DNA from: Tateyamaria omphalii
Lineage (GTDB): Bacteria; Pseudomonadota; Alphaproteobacteria; Rhodobacterales; Rhodobacteraceae
Length of the DNA stretch: 64,000 bases
Assembly (NCBI RefSeq): GCF_019802125.1
Contig: NZ_JAHVHT010000001.1
Coordinates: 1,732,380-1,796,379 of the forward strand
Direction of reading: 5' to 3'
The position numbers and the translations under genes were made by a program. Positions within the stretch are counted from its first letter, which is position 1; every line of letters begins with the position of its first letter. The notes under the pieces are model-generated. The model did not search any database. It was not told the DNA's origin and worked only from the letters and a program-made list of their open reading frames with translations. Below, piece by piece: positions 1 through 9,212 of this stretch.

Positions 1-843
1 CAATTCGTGGCGCACCGGCACCGCCATTTCCGCGGCCGCCGTGGGTGTGGGCGCGCGCCGGTCCGACACGAAGTCGATCAGCGTCGTGTCCGTTTCGTGC
101 CCGACGGCAGAGATCAGCGGAATGTCTGAGGCGGCGGCGGCGCGTGCGACGACCTCTTCATTGAAGCCCCAAAGATCCTCGACCGAGCCGCCGCCGCGCG
201 CCACGATCAGCAGGTCGGGTCGGGGCATTGCGCCACCGGGCGTGAGCGCATTGAACCCTTCGATCGCCCGCACGACTTCGGGGGCGCAGTTGGCCCCCTG
301 CACGGCGACCGGCCAGATCAGCACCTTGCGCGGGAAACGGTCGCGCAGGCGGTGCAGGATGTCGCGGATCACGGCGCCCTGTAGCGACGTCACCACCCCG
401 ATCACCTCGGGCAGATAGGGCAGCGGCCGTTTGCGCGCGTCATCGAAAAGCCCCTCGGCCGCGAGCGCTTTCTTGCGTTTTTCCAGAAGCGCCATCAGCG
501 CCCCCTGCCCCGCGATGGCGATCCGCTCGGCGTTGAGCGAGAATTTCGACTGGAAGCCCGAGGCGGTCATGCGCCCCTCGGCCACGACCTCCATCCCTTC
601 CTCGGGCATGGTGCCGAGGCCCTGCACCTGCCCTTTCCACGTCATGCAGGACAGGACGTTGCGGTCATCCTTGAGGTCGAAATAGAGGTGGCCCGAGCGT
701 GCCAGCACCACGCGCCCGACCTCGCCCTTGATCCGGACCCAGCCCAGTTCGCCCTCGATCAGCTTGCGGACCTTGCCCGCGATCTCGGACACCGAGAATT
801 CGGGTGTGTTCGAGCCGGGAACGGGGTCGTCGATGAGGTCCAT
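1..843 (-). CDS. xseA: Exodeoxyribonuclease VII large subunit, N-terminal part (C-terminus outside window)
   Basis: This is the large, catalytic subunit of the cytoplasmic nuclease that degrades single-stranded DNA together with XseB. The 281 codons visible begin [20 protein letters not shown]. They contain the N-terminal OB-fold DNA-binding domain (about residues 15-110, with [14 protein letters not shown] and HLYFDLKDD) and the start of the nuclease domain ([18 protein letters not shown], then [15 protein letters not shown] and [23 protein letters not shown]). These motifs are typical of the family. The reading frame stays open to base 1, so the gene is cut by the window edge and is not truncated biologically. 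It is divergent from purD with a 78-bp gap. Confidence 0.95.
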   Translation of the reverse strand, partial: MDLIDDPVPGSNTPEFSVSEIAGKVRKLIEGELGWVRIKGEVGRVVLARSGHLYFDLKDDRNVLSCMTWKGQVQGLGTMPEEGMEVVAEGRMTASGFQSKFSLNAERIAIAGQGALMALLEKRKKALAAEGLFDDARKRPLPYLPEVIGVVTSLQGAVIRDILHRLRDRFPRKVLIWPVAVQGANCAPEVVRAIEGFNALTPGGAMPRPDLLIVARGGGSVEDLWGFNEEVVARAAAASDIPLISAVGHETDTTLIDFVSDRRAPTPTAAAEMAVPVRHEL

Positions 844-921
844 GGGCCGTCCTTTTGCCGTCCTTGTGCAGCGGGTCCGCCCAGCTTAGAACGCGCCCCA
901 GCAAAGGCCAAGGAGCAAGCG

Positions 922-2187
922 ATGAACATTCTGATTTTGGGCGGCGGCGGTCGCGAGCACAGCTTGGCCTGGGCGGTGTTGCAGAACCCCAAATGTGACC
1001 GGTTGGTGGTGGCGCCGGGCAATGCGGGCATCGCGGCGATTGCGGAATGCGCCGCTTTGGACATCGAGGATGGCGGCGCCGTGGTGGGCTTTGTCGAGGC
1101 CGAGAGCATTGATTTCGTCATCGTCGGCCCCGAGGCGCCGTTGGCCGCGGGTGTGGCGGACCGGTTGCGGGACGCGGGTGTGCTGGTCTTTGGCCCCAGC
1201 CAGGCGGCTGCACAGTTGGAGGCGTCCAAGGCCTTTACCAAGGCAGTTTGCGATGCGGCGGGTGCGCCGACGGCGGCGTATGGGCATTTCACGGAAGCCG
1301 CGGCGGCCAAGGAGTATGTCAGCGCGCAGGGTGCGCCCATCGTGGTCAAGGCCGACGGGTTGGCTGCCGGCAAGGGTGTGATCATTGCCGAAACGGTTGC
1401 GGACGCCCATGCCGCCATCGACGACATGTTCGGCGGCGCCTTTGGCGGTGCCGGGGCCGAGGTTGTCATCGAGGAGTTCATGGAGGGCGAGGAGGCATCG
1501 TTCTTTGTCCTGTGCGACGGGACCGACGTGCTGCCCATCGGCACGGCCCAGGACCACAAGCGCGTGGGCGAAGGCGACACGGGCCCCAACACCGGCGGCA
1601 TGGGTGCGTATTCCCCTGCGCCGGTGTTGACGGATGCGGTGGCCGAGCGTGCGCTGTCAGAGATCATCCGCCCGACCATGGCCGAAATGGCCAAGCGGGG
1701 GATGCCGTATCAGGGCGTGCTCTATGCCGGTTTGATGATCAAGGACGGTGCGCCGCGGCTGGTGGAGTACAACGTGCGCTTTGGCGATCCCGAGTGCCAG
1801 GTGCTGATGATGCGGCTGGGTGCGCAGGCGTTGGACCTGATGCACGCCGCCGCAGAAGGACGCCTGGCTTCGGCGCAGGTCAACTGGGCCGATGATCACG
1901 CCATCACGGTGGTCATGGCGGCAGATGGCTATCCGGGCAGCTACGACAAGGGCGCCGTGATCGGCGGGCTCGATGCCCTGCCAGAGACGAGCAGCCAGAT
2001 GGTGTTTCACGCGGGCACGGCCGAGACGGATGGCAAGATCACCGCGTCAGGTGGCCGGGTGCTTAACGTCACGGCCCGTGGCCCGTCTCTACGCGAAGCT
2101 GCGGATACTGCATATGCCATGGTCGATGCCATCGACTTCCCCGGCGGCTTCTGCCGACGCGACATTGGTTGGCGGGCGTTGGACTGA
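922..2187 (+). CDS. purD: Phosphoribosylamine-glycine ligase (GARS)
   Basis: The enzyme catalyses the ATP-dependent ligation of 5-phosphoribosylamine and glycine in de novo purine synthesis. The protein is 421 aa, the usual length. It begins MNILILGGGGREHSLAW (family N-terminus) and contains GPEAPLAAGVAD, FGPSQAAAQLEASKAFTK, the ATP-grasp stretch VVKADGLAAGKGV, the DHKRVGEGDTGPNTGGMGAYSP signature region, and EYNVRFGDPECQ with metal-binding residues. I chose the ATG at 922 because the protein then starts directly with the conserved nucleotide-fold strand, and an AGGAG lies just upstream. A longer in-frame start at 688 would run through the xseA gene on the other strand. Confidence 0.97.
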   Translation: MNILILGGGGREHSLAWAVLQNPKCDRLVVAPGNAGIAAIAECAALDIEDGGAVVGFVEAESIDFVIVGPEAPLAAGVADRLRDAGVLVFGPSQAAAQLEASKAFTKAVCDAAGAPTAAYGHFTEAAAAKEYVSAQGAPIVVKADGLAAGKGVIIAETVADAHAAIDDMFGGAFGGAGAEVVIEEFMEGEEASFFVLCDGTDVLPIGTAQDHKRVGEGDTGPNTGGMGAYSPAPVLTDAVAERALSEIIRPTMAEMAKRGMPYQGVLYAGLMIKDGAPRLVEYNVRFGDPECQVLMMRLGAQALDLMHAAAEGRLASAQVNWADDHAITVVMAADGYPGSYDKGAVIGGLDALPETSSQMVFHAGTAETDGKITASGGRVLNVTARGPSLREAADTAYAMVDAIDFPGGFCRRDIGWRALD

Positions 2188-2482
2188 CGATCGGCGCGCA
2201 ACGGGTCTGCGGCTCCGCCCATCCGGACCTCAACAAGCGTGCCGCATCGCGGCGCGCTAGCGGGACACTCCTCTGGGTGTTTACCGCTGCACCTGCAGCT
2301 CCGGGGCTCCGCCCATTCTTACCTCAAACGCCGCCCCCACGGCGTTTGCCGCTGCGCGGACCAGCGGGCTTTGCCCGCGTCGCCCGGCAGCATGCCGCGA
2401 AGTGGCGCGCGAGAGGGACGGTCCGCATTCCCTGTTTCAAAAAAATTCTCCCCGAAGGGCCCCTCTCCGGCTGCGCCAACGC

Positions 2483-2887
2483 TCAGGAGATGGGCGCCTG
2501 CGTGCAGGCCACAGGGTCTTCGCTGATCTCGACCACCTCCTGCACCTCGCCCAGATCGCCGGTTGAGGCCACGAACAGTCGTGCATCGCGCAGGAAGGGC
2601 ACCCAGCAATGCGTGACACCCGGCGGATCATCGTCGTAGTCGAAACAGACCTGTCCTTCCTCCACCGTCACAAGGCCATAGGCGCAGGTTCCGTTGGCAC
2701 GGGCCCAAACCGTACGGGAGCGGGACAAGAACTGCTCGATGCCCACCGGCTGACGACCGGGGAAGGTCGAGAAAGACGCCGTGCGCTTTTCGACAAGGTC
2801 AAGGAACTGGTCGGGGCTCAGCCGATCCTGCGCGGCCAGCGGCGCGGCCCACAGGCCCACAACGAGAGCGAGCCGGATCACTGACAC
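2483..2887 (-). CDS. Small secreted protein of unknown function
   Basis: A 134-aa protein with a clear signal peptide (MSVIRLALVVGLWAAPLAAQ, cleavage after about residue 20). The mature part has three cysteines and no domain I recognise. Its 5' end overlaps the 3' end of the FG-GAP protein gene by 10 bp, so it is probably the last gene of an operon running ferredoxin, FG-GAP protein, this gene. A periplasmic location is inferred from the signal peptide. The 295 bp between its stop and purD hold no convincing gene. Confidence 0.7.
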   Translation of the reverse strand: MSVIRLALVVGLWAAPLAAQDRLSPDQFLDLVEKRTASFSTFPGRQPVGIEQFLSRSRTVWARANGTCAYGLVTVEEGQVCFDYDDDPPGVTHCWVPFLRDARLFVASTGDLGEVQEVVEISEDPVACTQAPIS

Positions 2888-3642
2888 GCCAGCGCGCGGG
2901 CAAAGGCAGGGCGCCGCGTGTCATCGCCGAGATATTCAAAGATGAAGGCCTCGCCATCCCAGGCAAATGCAACCAGGTCGGACCAATCCTCCGAGGCGAG
3001 GACAAGTTGCGGACCGTTTCCGCACTCCCGGATGCCACCGGCAATGTCGGTTTCTCCGATCCGGTGATTGGTGACGCCGCGCAAATCGACTGCATGGGTC
3101 AGCGTACTGTGCTGATAGCGCCAGATGCGCAGCGTCTTGGCCAGATGCGGGCGGTCCACATAGGCGATCTCGATCACGCCATCACCGTCCAGATCTGCCG
3201 CGCCGACGGGTGCCAGCCAGCGGTTGCGCGTGCCGATATGCGGGGTCTCGGTGATCTTGCCTTCTGCGCCGTAGATGGCAAAGGCGGCTCCAGCCGATAT
3301 GTCGGCTTCGACCACCATAACTTCGGGGGCGCCGTCGCCATCGAGGTCGGCGAGACGCGGTGCGATGTCTTCAAACACGTGGTCGCGGGGCAGCACGAAC
3401 CGGCGCACTTCTCCGTCCTGCATCACAAGTTCCAGCGTGCCCCACTCGATCGCGTCGCCCAGAACCCCGTGGGCATAGCGGTCGGTCGGATCGGCATAGC
3501 GCGCCTCCGCGATGACATCGGCCCAGACGGGTGCGACAGCCGTCATCACGCCCAGCGACATAAGCCAAAGGCGCGCCGGTTGCAGCGCGCCGCGGGCGGA
3601 CGCGCACAAGAGGCGCGACAGCAGACGCGGCGCCACCGCCAT
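2878..3642 (-). CDS. Exported FG-GAP/VCBS-repeat protein
   Basis: A 254-aa protein with a long hydrophobic N-terminus ending in AVAPVWA, read as a signal peptide. It has two calcium-binding-like FG-GAP repeats: LADLDGDGAPEVMVV and GAADLDGDGVIEIAYVD. Such repeats form beta-propeller blades in exported proteins, usually with binding or structural roles, and no enzyme motif is visible. The ATG at 3642 lies 1 nt after the ferredoxin stop, which suggests translational coupling. A shorter start at 3561 (MSLGVMTAVAPVWA) would also give a normal signal peptide. Confidence 0.75.
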   Translation of the reverse strand: MAVAPRLLSRLLCASARGALQPARLWLMSLGVMTAVAPVWADVIAEARYADPTDRYAHGVLGDAIEWGTLELVMQDGEVRRFVLPRDHVFEDIAPRLADLDGDGAPEVMVVEADISAGAAFAIYGAEGKITETPHIGTRNRWLAPVGAADLDGDGVIEIAYVDRPHLAKTLRIWRYQHSTLTHAVDLRGVTNHRIGETDIAGGIRECGNGPQLVLASEDWSDLVAFAWDGEAFIFEYLGDDTRRPAFARALACQ

Positions 3643-3643
3643 C

Positions 3644-3979
<336 letters not shown>

Positions 3980-4094
3980 TCAATTCCGCATTTCGCATAT
4001 CTCTACCGGGCAGGAGATAAGGCTGCCAGCCCCTTTTGCGACCCCCCTCTTTTCCGCTTGCGACATGTGATATTTGTTCTATCTTTGTTCTCAT

Positions 4095-4545
4095 GCAGAT
4101 CTTTCAACCACCCAGAGTGCAGGATGTCCCACCGGCCCCGTCACGGGGGCCTGCCACTTGGCCCCGGCCGCCGTCCTGTATGCGCGCCTCGGAGATGGAG
4201 GCACCGCCCGTCAATGCGCGGATCGCGGTGGCGGGGCTGGTGATCCTGCGCCAGCGGCCCGGGACGGCCAAGGGGGTGATCTTTCTCACCCTCGAGGACG
4301 AGACCGGCGTGGTGAACATCATCGTCTGGCGCCACATTTACGAACGGTTCCGCCGGGCCGTGGTGGCGGGCCGGATGCTGAAGGTGACCGGGCGCCTGCA
4401 GCGGGCCCACAACGTCACCCATGTGCTGGCCGAAGAGATCGAGGATATTTCCCCCCTGCTCGACCAACTGCTGGCCGAGGGCACGGGGCGGCAGATGGGC
4501 CCCGAAGCGCGGACCGACACCTGGGACAGCCGTCGCAACGACTGA
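4095..4545 (+). pseudogene. dnaE2: 3'-terminal remnant of error-prone DNA polymerase dnaE2
   Basis: The frame ending at 4545 encodes NARIAVAGLVILRQRPGTAKG, LTLEDETGVVNIIVW and LKVTGRLQR. This is the C-terminal OB-fold of DnaE2 (ImuC), the translesion polymerase that works with ImuA and ImuB. The rest of that protein, about 1000 residues, is absent. Just upstream, recognisable pieces switch frame: PPRVQDVPPAP is in the same frame, but VTGACHLAPAAVLYARL is in another frame (roughly 4139-4190) before the first frame resumes. That points to compensating frameshifts in a decayed copy. A short functional OB-fold protein started at 4036 or 4194 is the alternative. The start given is approximate. Confidence 0.6.
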
Positions 4546-4616
4546 GGCGTGCGGGACTAGGCAGGGGATAAACGCGCCGCTATGGTGGCGTCAAAAGCCC
4601 ATCCAGAGGCCCGAGC

Positions 4617-5141
4617 ATGACAGTCAAATCCTTCTTTCCCGTTCTGGCGGCGGCCCTTGCGCTGGCAGCCTGTGCTCACAACGGCACGGTCACATCGGCG
4701 TCCAATATCGACCCGATTTCGCTGGCCACAGCACCCCCCGGCGCGGCCCCCGGCACCTGCTGGGGCAAGACCGTGAGCCCGGCGGTGATCGAAACCGTGA
4801 CCCGCAAGGTTCTGCTGCAGCCCGCCCAGATCAGCAGTGACGGGCGCGTGCAGACCCCGCCGATCTACAAGACCGAGACCCGGCAGGAGGTCGTGCAGCC
4901 CCGCCGCGAGACCTGGTACGAGATCATCTGCGAAGACGACGTGACCCCGGATTTCATCGCCTCTGTCCAGCGCGCGCTGGAAGCACGGGGCTATTACCGC
5001 GGCCCGATCACGGGCGAGATGGACACCGCCACGCGCGCCGCCATTGGCCGCTATCAAAGCGCCGAGGGGTTGGAGAGCAAGGCGCTGTCCATCGCCGCGG
5101 CCCGCAAGCTGGGGCTGATCGCCGTCGCCCGCGACACCTGA
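4617..5141 (+). CDS. Peptidoglycan-binding lipoprotein
   Basis: A 174-aa protein. Its signal peptide ends in the lipobox LAAC (Cys about 19), so it should be a lipid-anchored envelope protein. Residues about 115-170 (FIASVQRALEARGYYRGPITGEMDTATRAAIGRYQ) match the peptidoglycan-binding domain 1 fold (PF01471 type). The middle stretch is proline-rich with two extra cysteines and has no known domain. It converges on degP, with a shared palindromic terminator between them. A structural or anchoring role at the cell wall is inferred, and no catalytic domain is visible. Confidence 0.85.
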   Translation: MTVKSFFPVLAAALALAACAHNGTVTSASNIDPISLATAPPGAAPGTCWGKTVSPAVIETVTRKVLLQPAQISSDGRVQTPPIYKTETRQEVVQPRRETWYEIICEDDVTPDFIASVQRALEARGYYRGPITGEMDTATRAAIGRYQSAEGLESKALSIAAARKLGLIAVARDT

Positions 5142-5187
5142 GGCCGGGGCGCACCGGTCGGTGCGCCTTACGGTCGGCAGCCCCAAG

Positions 5188-5214
5188 AAAAAGGCGCCCC
5201 GCGGGGCGCCTTTT
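5188..5214. terminator. Bidirectional rho-independent terminator
   Basis: The 18-nt perfect palindrome GGCGCCCCGCGGGGCGCC is flanked by an A run on the left and a T run on the right. It therefore reads as an intrinsic terminator in both directions. It lies between the convergent lipoprotein and degP genes. Confidence 0.9.
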
Positions 5215-5235
5215 GTCATTCAGAGCGATCTGGGG

Positions 5236-6708
5236 TTACTCGGCGAGGCTGAGTGCCACGAACCGTGGATCCCCGGCACGCCGCACCAGCAGCAGAAGCG
5301 ATTTACGCCCGGCTTCGCCGACCTCATCCAGGCGCACTTCGAACTCGCCGATGCTGTTCACACGCTGCTGGCCCGCTTCGGTGATGATGTCACCGGCGCG
5401 CAGGCCTTTTTCGTAGGCTTCCGAGGTCTCATCGACCTCGACCACGACAAGCCCTTCCTGATCCGCGTCGGCGCCGAGTTCCTCGCGCAGCTCATCTGTC
5501 AGCGTGCTCAGCGTCAGGCCAAGCAGGTTCGCGGTTTCGGCTTCAGCCGGCGCGTCCGGTGCGGGCGCTGCGGCAGGCACGGCGCCTTCGGCTTCTTCGC
5601 GGCGGCCCAGCGTCACACGCAGTGTCACCGTCTCACCCTCGCGGAAGACCACGACGCGCACCGTTTCACCAACCGGGCTGTTGCCCACTTGGCGCACGAG
5701 GCCGCGCGTGTCGGCCACATCCACGCCTGCAAAGCTGAGGATGACGTCGCCGTCCTGCATCCCTGCATCCTTGGCCGGGCCATCGGGCACGGAGGTCACG
5801 AGCGCACCCGCCACCGTTTCAAGGCCGATCGCTTCGGCGATGTCTTCGGTGACGTCCTGGATGCGCACGCCGAGCCAGCCGCGGCGCGTCTCACCGAACT
5901 CCTTCAGCTGGTCGACCACGCGGGTCACCACGTTGGAGGCCATGGAAAAGCCGATGCCGATGGAGCCGCCATTGGGCGACAGGATGGCCGTGTTCACGCC
6001 GATCACCTGCCCGTCCATGTTGAAGAGCGGGCCGCCGGAGTTGCCGCGGTTGATGGCGGCGTCGGTCTGAATGTAGTCGTCATAGGTGCCGCTGAGCGCG
6101 CGGTTGCGGGCCGACACGATCCCGGCAGAGACGGAAAAGCCCTGCCCCAGCGGGTTACCCATGGCGACGACCCAGTCACCCACGCGGGCGCTGTCGCTGT
6201 CACCGAAGGGCACGAAGGGCAGCGGGCCATCGGCTTCGACCTTCAAGAGGGCGATGTCGGTGTTGGGGTCGGTGCCGACCAGCTCAGCGGTCAGTTCATT
6301 GCCGTTGAAGAACTCGATATTGATCTCGTCCGCGCCCTCGATGACGTGGTTGTTGGTGACGATGAAGCCATCCTCGGAGATCACGAAACCCGAGCCGAGA
6401 GCCGAGGACCGACGTGGGCGGTCACCGGGGCCGTTGCGGTCCTGGAATTCGCGGAAGAAGTCCTCGAACGGGGAGCCTTCGGGCACGATGCCCTGCGGGC
6501 CTGTGCGACCTTCGACCACGGTCGAGGTGGTGATGTTGACCACCGAGGGGCTGATCTGCTCGGCCAGGGGCGCGAGGCTTTCGGGGCGGGCCTGCGCCAT
6601 CAGCGCCTGCACCAGAACAAAGGCGAGGCTGAGCGCGCCGAGCCAGAGGGCGCGCATCAGGGGCGTCGGGGAAAACTGTCGTGAGACGGCGATTGCCTGT
6701 CGCTGCAT
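5236..6708 (-). CDS. degP: Do/DegP-family periplasmic serine protease
   Basis: A 490-aa protein-quality-control protease/chaperone of the envelope. The N-terminal hydrophobic segment (about residues 17-40) acts as an export signal. The trypsin-like domain shows the triad His121 (VTNNHVIEG), Asp151 (NTDIALLK) and Ser224 (INRGNSGGPL). Two PDZ domains follow (about 285-375, GWLGVRIQDV and AKDAGMQDGDVI; and about 400-485, YEKGLRAGDIITEAG), separated by an Ala/Pro-rich linker. It is downstream of hflK-hflC-DUF2065 but separated by about 170 bp, so it probably has its own promoter. Membership of the Do family is certain; the exact paralogue (DegP or DegQ type) is less so. Confidence 0.95.
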   Translation of the reverse strand: MQRQAIAVSRQFSPTPLMRALWLGALSLAFVLVQALMAQARPESLAPLAEQISPSVVNITTSTVVEGRTGPQGIVPEGSPFEDFFREFQDRNGPGDRPRRSSALGSGFVISEDGFIVTNNHVIEGADEINIEFFNGNELTAELVGTDPNTDIALLKVEADGPLPFVPFGDSDSARVGDWVVAMGNPLGQGFSVSAGIVSARNRALSGTYDDYIQTDAAINRGNSGGPLFNMDGQVIGVNTAILSPNGGSIGIGFSMASNVVTRVVDQLKEFGETRRGWLGVRIQDVTEDIAEAIGLETVAGALVTSVPDGPAKDAGMQDGDVILSFAGVDVADTRGLVRQVGNSPVGETVRVVVFREGETVTLRVTLGRREEAEGAVPAAAPAPDAPAEAETANLLGLTLSTLTDELREELGADADQEGLVVVEVDETSEAYEKGLRAGDIITEAGQQRVNSIGEFEVRLDEVGEAGRKSLLLLVRRAGDPRFVALSLAE

Positions 6709-6732
6709 CAGGTTACTCCTGCGTAATATTCT

Positions 6733-6806
6733 TGACCGTTTTGGTCATTTGCACACGGTCGTGCGCGGCTGCGCACAGCGTGCATGTAGGGTTGCATCCT
6801 TGCAAC
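6733..6806 (-). promoter_or_regulatory. Inverted repeats upstream of degP
   Basis: Two short dyads lie in the degP leader: TGACC-GTTTT-GGTCA at 6733-6747 and GTTGCA-TCCT-TGCAAC at 6791-6806. They could be operators or leader hairpins. No sigma-factor consensus was convincing enough to name. Confidence 0.35.
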
Positions 6807-6879
6807 ATCAAAGATGGATCAGCCCCAACATGTTTCAACAGACCGTGAGCATGTCGTGATCGGCGTTACGGCAAAGGCG

Positions 6880-7074
6880 TTACAATCCAATGAAAAAAGC
6901 CAGCCAGATACAGATCAGGCCTGTTACAAGAACGAGAGCGCCAAATTGCCGGCGTGCGCTTTCGGGCAGTGTGCGCAGCACCTCGAGCACCCGTTCGATA
7001 AGCGAAGGGGCCAGCACATAGGCCAGCCCCTCCACAAGCATCACAAGTCCGAGGGCCAGAAGGACCCAAGCCAT
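6880..7074 (-). CDS. DUF2065 family small membrane protein
   Basis: A 64-aa protein with two predicted membrane helices (about residues 2-20 and 43-63). It matches the DUF2065 (YjeT-like) family, which is commonly encoded next to hflK/hflC. The ATG overlaps the hflC stop by one nucleotide (TGATG), so it is translationally coupled. A GTG three bases earlier is an alternative start. Function is unknown; the linkage suggests a role with the HflKC membrane complex. Confidence 0.85.
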   Translation of the reverse strand: MAWVLLALGLVMLVEGLAYVLAPSLIERVLEVLRTLPESARRQFGALVLVTGLICIWLAFFIGL

Positions 7075-7970
7075 CACTGCCCTGCAACTCCGGTCGCCGC
7101 ATTGTTTCCGGTGGGCGACTTCAGGTAGTTGAAGAACTCTGAGTCCGGCGACAGAACCATTGTCGAATTCGAGCCCTGCAGCGACCGCTGATAGGCCGTG
7201 AGCGAGCGATAGAACTCAAAGAATTCAGGGTCCTGGCCAAACGCTTCGGCAAAGATCGCGTTGCGGCGGGCGTCCGCCTCACCGCGGATGATCTCGGCCT
7301 GACGCTCGGCATCCGAGGTCAGCTCCACCACGGTCCGGTCGGCTTGCGCGCGCACACGCTGCGCCGCCTCGCTACCCCGGGCACGTTCGTCGGTTGCTTC
7401 CCGTTCACGCTCTGCCCGCATCCGTTCAAAGGTCGCATCCAGGTTTTCCGGCGGCAGGTCGGTCCGTTTCACACGCACGTCGACAACCTCGATGCCCAGC
7501 GCGCGGGCCTCGGCGATAGCGCCGTTGCGGATGCGCAGCATCAGTGCTGCACGATCCGAGCTGAGGATGTCGTTGGACGACACCGAACCCAACACTTCGC
7601 GCAACTCATTCCGCAAGATACCGTCGATGCGGCGGTCGGCGGACGCCTCACCACCTGTACCAACGGCCTGCCGGAACCGGTTCACGTCCACGATCCGGTA
7701 TCGGGCGAACGCATCGACCACGAGACGACGGTCATCAAGCGGTGTCACTTCGAGCGGTTCGACATCCCGGCTCAGGATACGGTCATCATAGCGGACAACC
7801 TCCTGAATAAGCGGAATCTTGAACGCCAGACCGGGGTCTTCCTTGACCGCGACCACGCGACCGAATTGCAGCACAAGGGCTTTTTCACGTTCATCCACGA
7901 TGTAGATGGAGGACAGACCCACAGCGGCCAGGACCGCGAGGATGGGCAAAAGGAACGCTGACTTTCGCAT
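7074..7970 (-). CDS. hflC: FtsH protease modulator HflC
   Basis: A 298-aa inner-membrane protein with one N-terminal anchor (FLLPILAVLAAVGLSSIYIV) followed by an SPFH/band-7 domain (VDEREKALVLQFGRVV, DRRIDGILRNELREVLG) and a coiled-coil rich in Arg, Glu and Ala. In known systems HflC and HflK form a large cage around FtsH and tune its proteolysis. Its start abuts the hflK stop by one nucleotide, giving an operon of hflK, hflC and DUF2065. Length is normal. Confidence 0.95.
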   Translation of the reverse strand: MRKSAFLLPILAVLAAVGLSSIYIVDEREKALVLQFGRVVAVKEDPGLAFKIPLIQEVVRYDDRILSRDVEPLEVTPLDDRRLVVDAFARYRIVDVNRFRQAVGTGGEASADRRIDGILRNELREVLGSVSSNDILSSDRAALMLRIRNGAIAEARALGIEVVDVRVKRTDLPPENLDATFERMRAEREREATDERARGSEAAQRVRAQADRTVVELTSDAERQAEIIRGEADARRNAIFAEAFGQDPEFFEFYRSLTAYQRSLQGSNSTMVLSPDSEFFNYLKSPTGNNAATGVAGQ

Positions 7971-9139
7971 CAGTTTGCCTCCGCTGTGTTACGGCGCAGT
8001 TCGTTGAGCGGCAGGTAGGGCACAACGCCCTGGCCACCAGCACCTTGGTTTTCATCGAGGATGATCTTGTCCACGCGGCCAAGCACCTGCTCCATCGTCT
8101 CGAGATAGAGACGTTTGCGGGTCACGTCGGGCGCCTTGGCATACTCTTCCAGAACAGCGGCAAAGCGGCTGGCTTCACCTTCGGCCTGGTTGACCTGCTG
8201 GGCGCGGTAGGCTTCGGCCTCTTCCAGAAGCTGCGCGGCCTGACCACGCGCTTCGGCGAGCACGCGGTTGGCGTAAGCGTCGGCCACGTTCTGCAAGCGT
8301 GTGCGTTCCTGTTCAGCGGCCTGCACGTCGCGGAAGGCCGCGATCACCGTGTCTGGCGGATCAGCGCGGTCAAAGTTCACGCGGATGATGTTGACGCCGC
8401 TGCCGTAGGCATCAAGCGTCTCCTGGATCAGATCCTGAAGCCGGCCCGCAATCGCGCCACGGTCCCGGTTCAGGATCGGGGCGAGGTCAGATTGTGCGAT
8501 AATCTCGCGCATGGCCGATTCCGACACCGCCCGAATGGTCGGGCGCGGATCGCGCAGGTTGAACAGGAACTGGTCAGGTTCCGTGATGTTCCAGACGACC
8601 TGGAAGTCGATGTCGACCACGTTTTCGTCACCGGTCAGCATCAGGCCAGCATCACCGCCGCGACCGCCCACACCGATTTCCTCGGTCTGTTCGCGGGTCA
8701 CCGGGATCACCTCGGCCGTGACAACCGGCCAGGGGGCAAAGTTCAGGCCCGGATCGCCGGTGCGGTAATATTCACCGAGAAACAGTTCGACCGACTGCTC
8801 TTCGGGCCGGACGGTGTAGAAGCTGGCCAGCCCCCACAGGATAACTGCGGCCAGAACGCCGAGGCCAACTGTCCCGCGTGTCAGGAACGGACCACCGCCG
8901 CCCCCTGCCCCACGGCCGCCACCGGCGTTGCCACCACCGCGGCCACCCATGAGCACGCGCAGCTGCTCCTGGCCCTTTTTGACCAATTCATCGATTTCGG
9001 GGATCTGCGGACCCTCATCACCGGGACCACGCCCGCCATTGCCGCGGCCACCGCCGCCGCGCGGACCGGTGCCGCGACCATCGTCGCCCCCGCCCGAGTT
9101 TCCGCCACCCCCCCAGGGGCCGCCTGTATTGCCAGCCAT
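7970..9139 (-). CDS. hflK: FtsH protease modulator HflK
   Basis: A 389-aa partner of HflC. The N-terminus is a very Gly-rich, disordered cytoplasmic segment (about residues 1-80), followed by one membrane helix (about 88-108) and a band-7/SPFH domain (YTVRPEEQSVELFLGEY, VDIDFQVVWNI, ALREI-like helices). The C-terminal half is a charged coiled coil ending PYLPLNELRR, as in other HflK proteins. It is the first gene of the hflK-hflC-DUF2065 operon and sits 73 bp downstream of gor. Confidence 0.95.
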   Translation of the reverse strand: MAGNTGGPWGGGGNSGGGDDGRGTGPRGGGGRGNGGRGPGDEGPQIPEIDELVKKGQEQLRVLMGGRGGGNAGGGRGAGGGGGPFLTRGTVGLGVLAAVILWGLASFYTVRPEEQSVELFLGEYYRTGDPGLNFAPWPVVTAEVIPVTREQTEEIGVGGRGGDAGLMLTGDENVVDIDFQVVWNITEPDQFLFNLRDPRPTIRAVSESAMREIIAQSDLAPILNRDRGAIAGRLQDLIQETLDAYGSGVNIIRVNFDRADPPDTVIAAFRDVQAAEQERTRLQNVADAYANRVLAEARGQAAQLLEEAEAYRAQQVNQAEGEASRFAAVLEEYAKAPDVTRKRLYLETMEQVLGRVDKIILDENQGAGGQGVVPYLPLNELRRNTAEAN

Positions 9140-9212
9140 GTGGTATTGTTCTCCTCTTGCCGTGCAGCCTGTGCTGCACCTTGTGCATTACCTGTGGTTT
9201 TTACCAGAAACT

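Noticed and set aside
5161..6684. 507-codon open frame antisense to degP
   Set aside because: It has the His/Asp/Gly-rich composition typical of GC-rich shadow frames, while DegP motifs and catalytic residues are unmistakable on the other strand.
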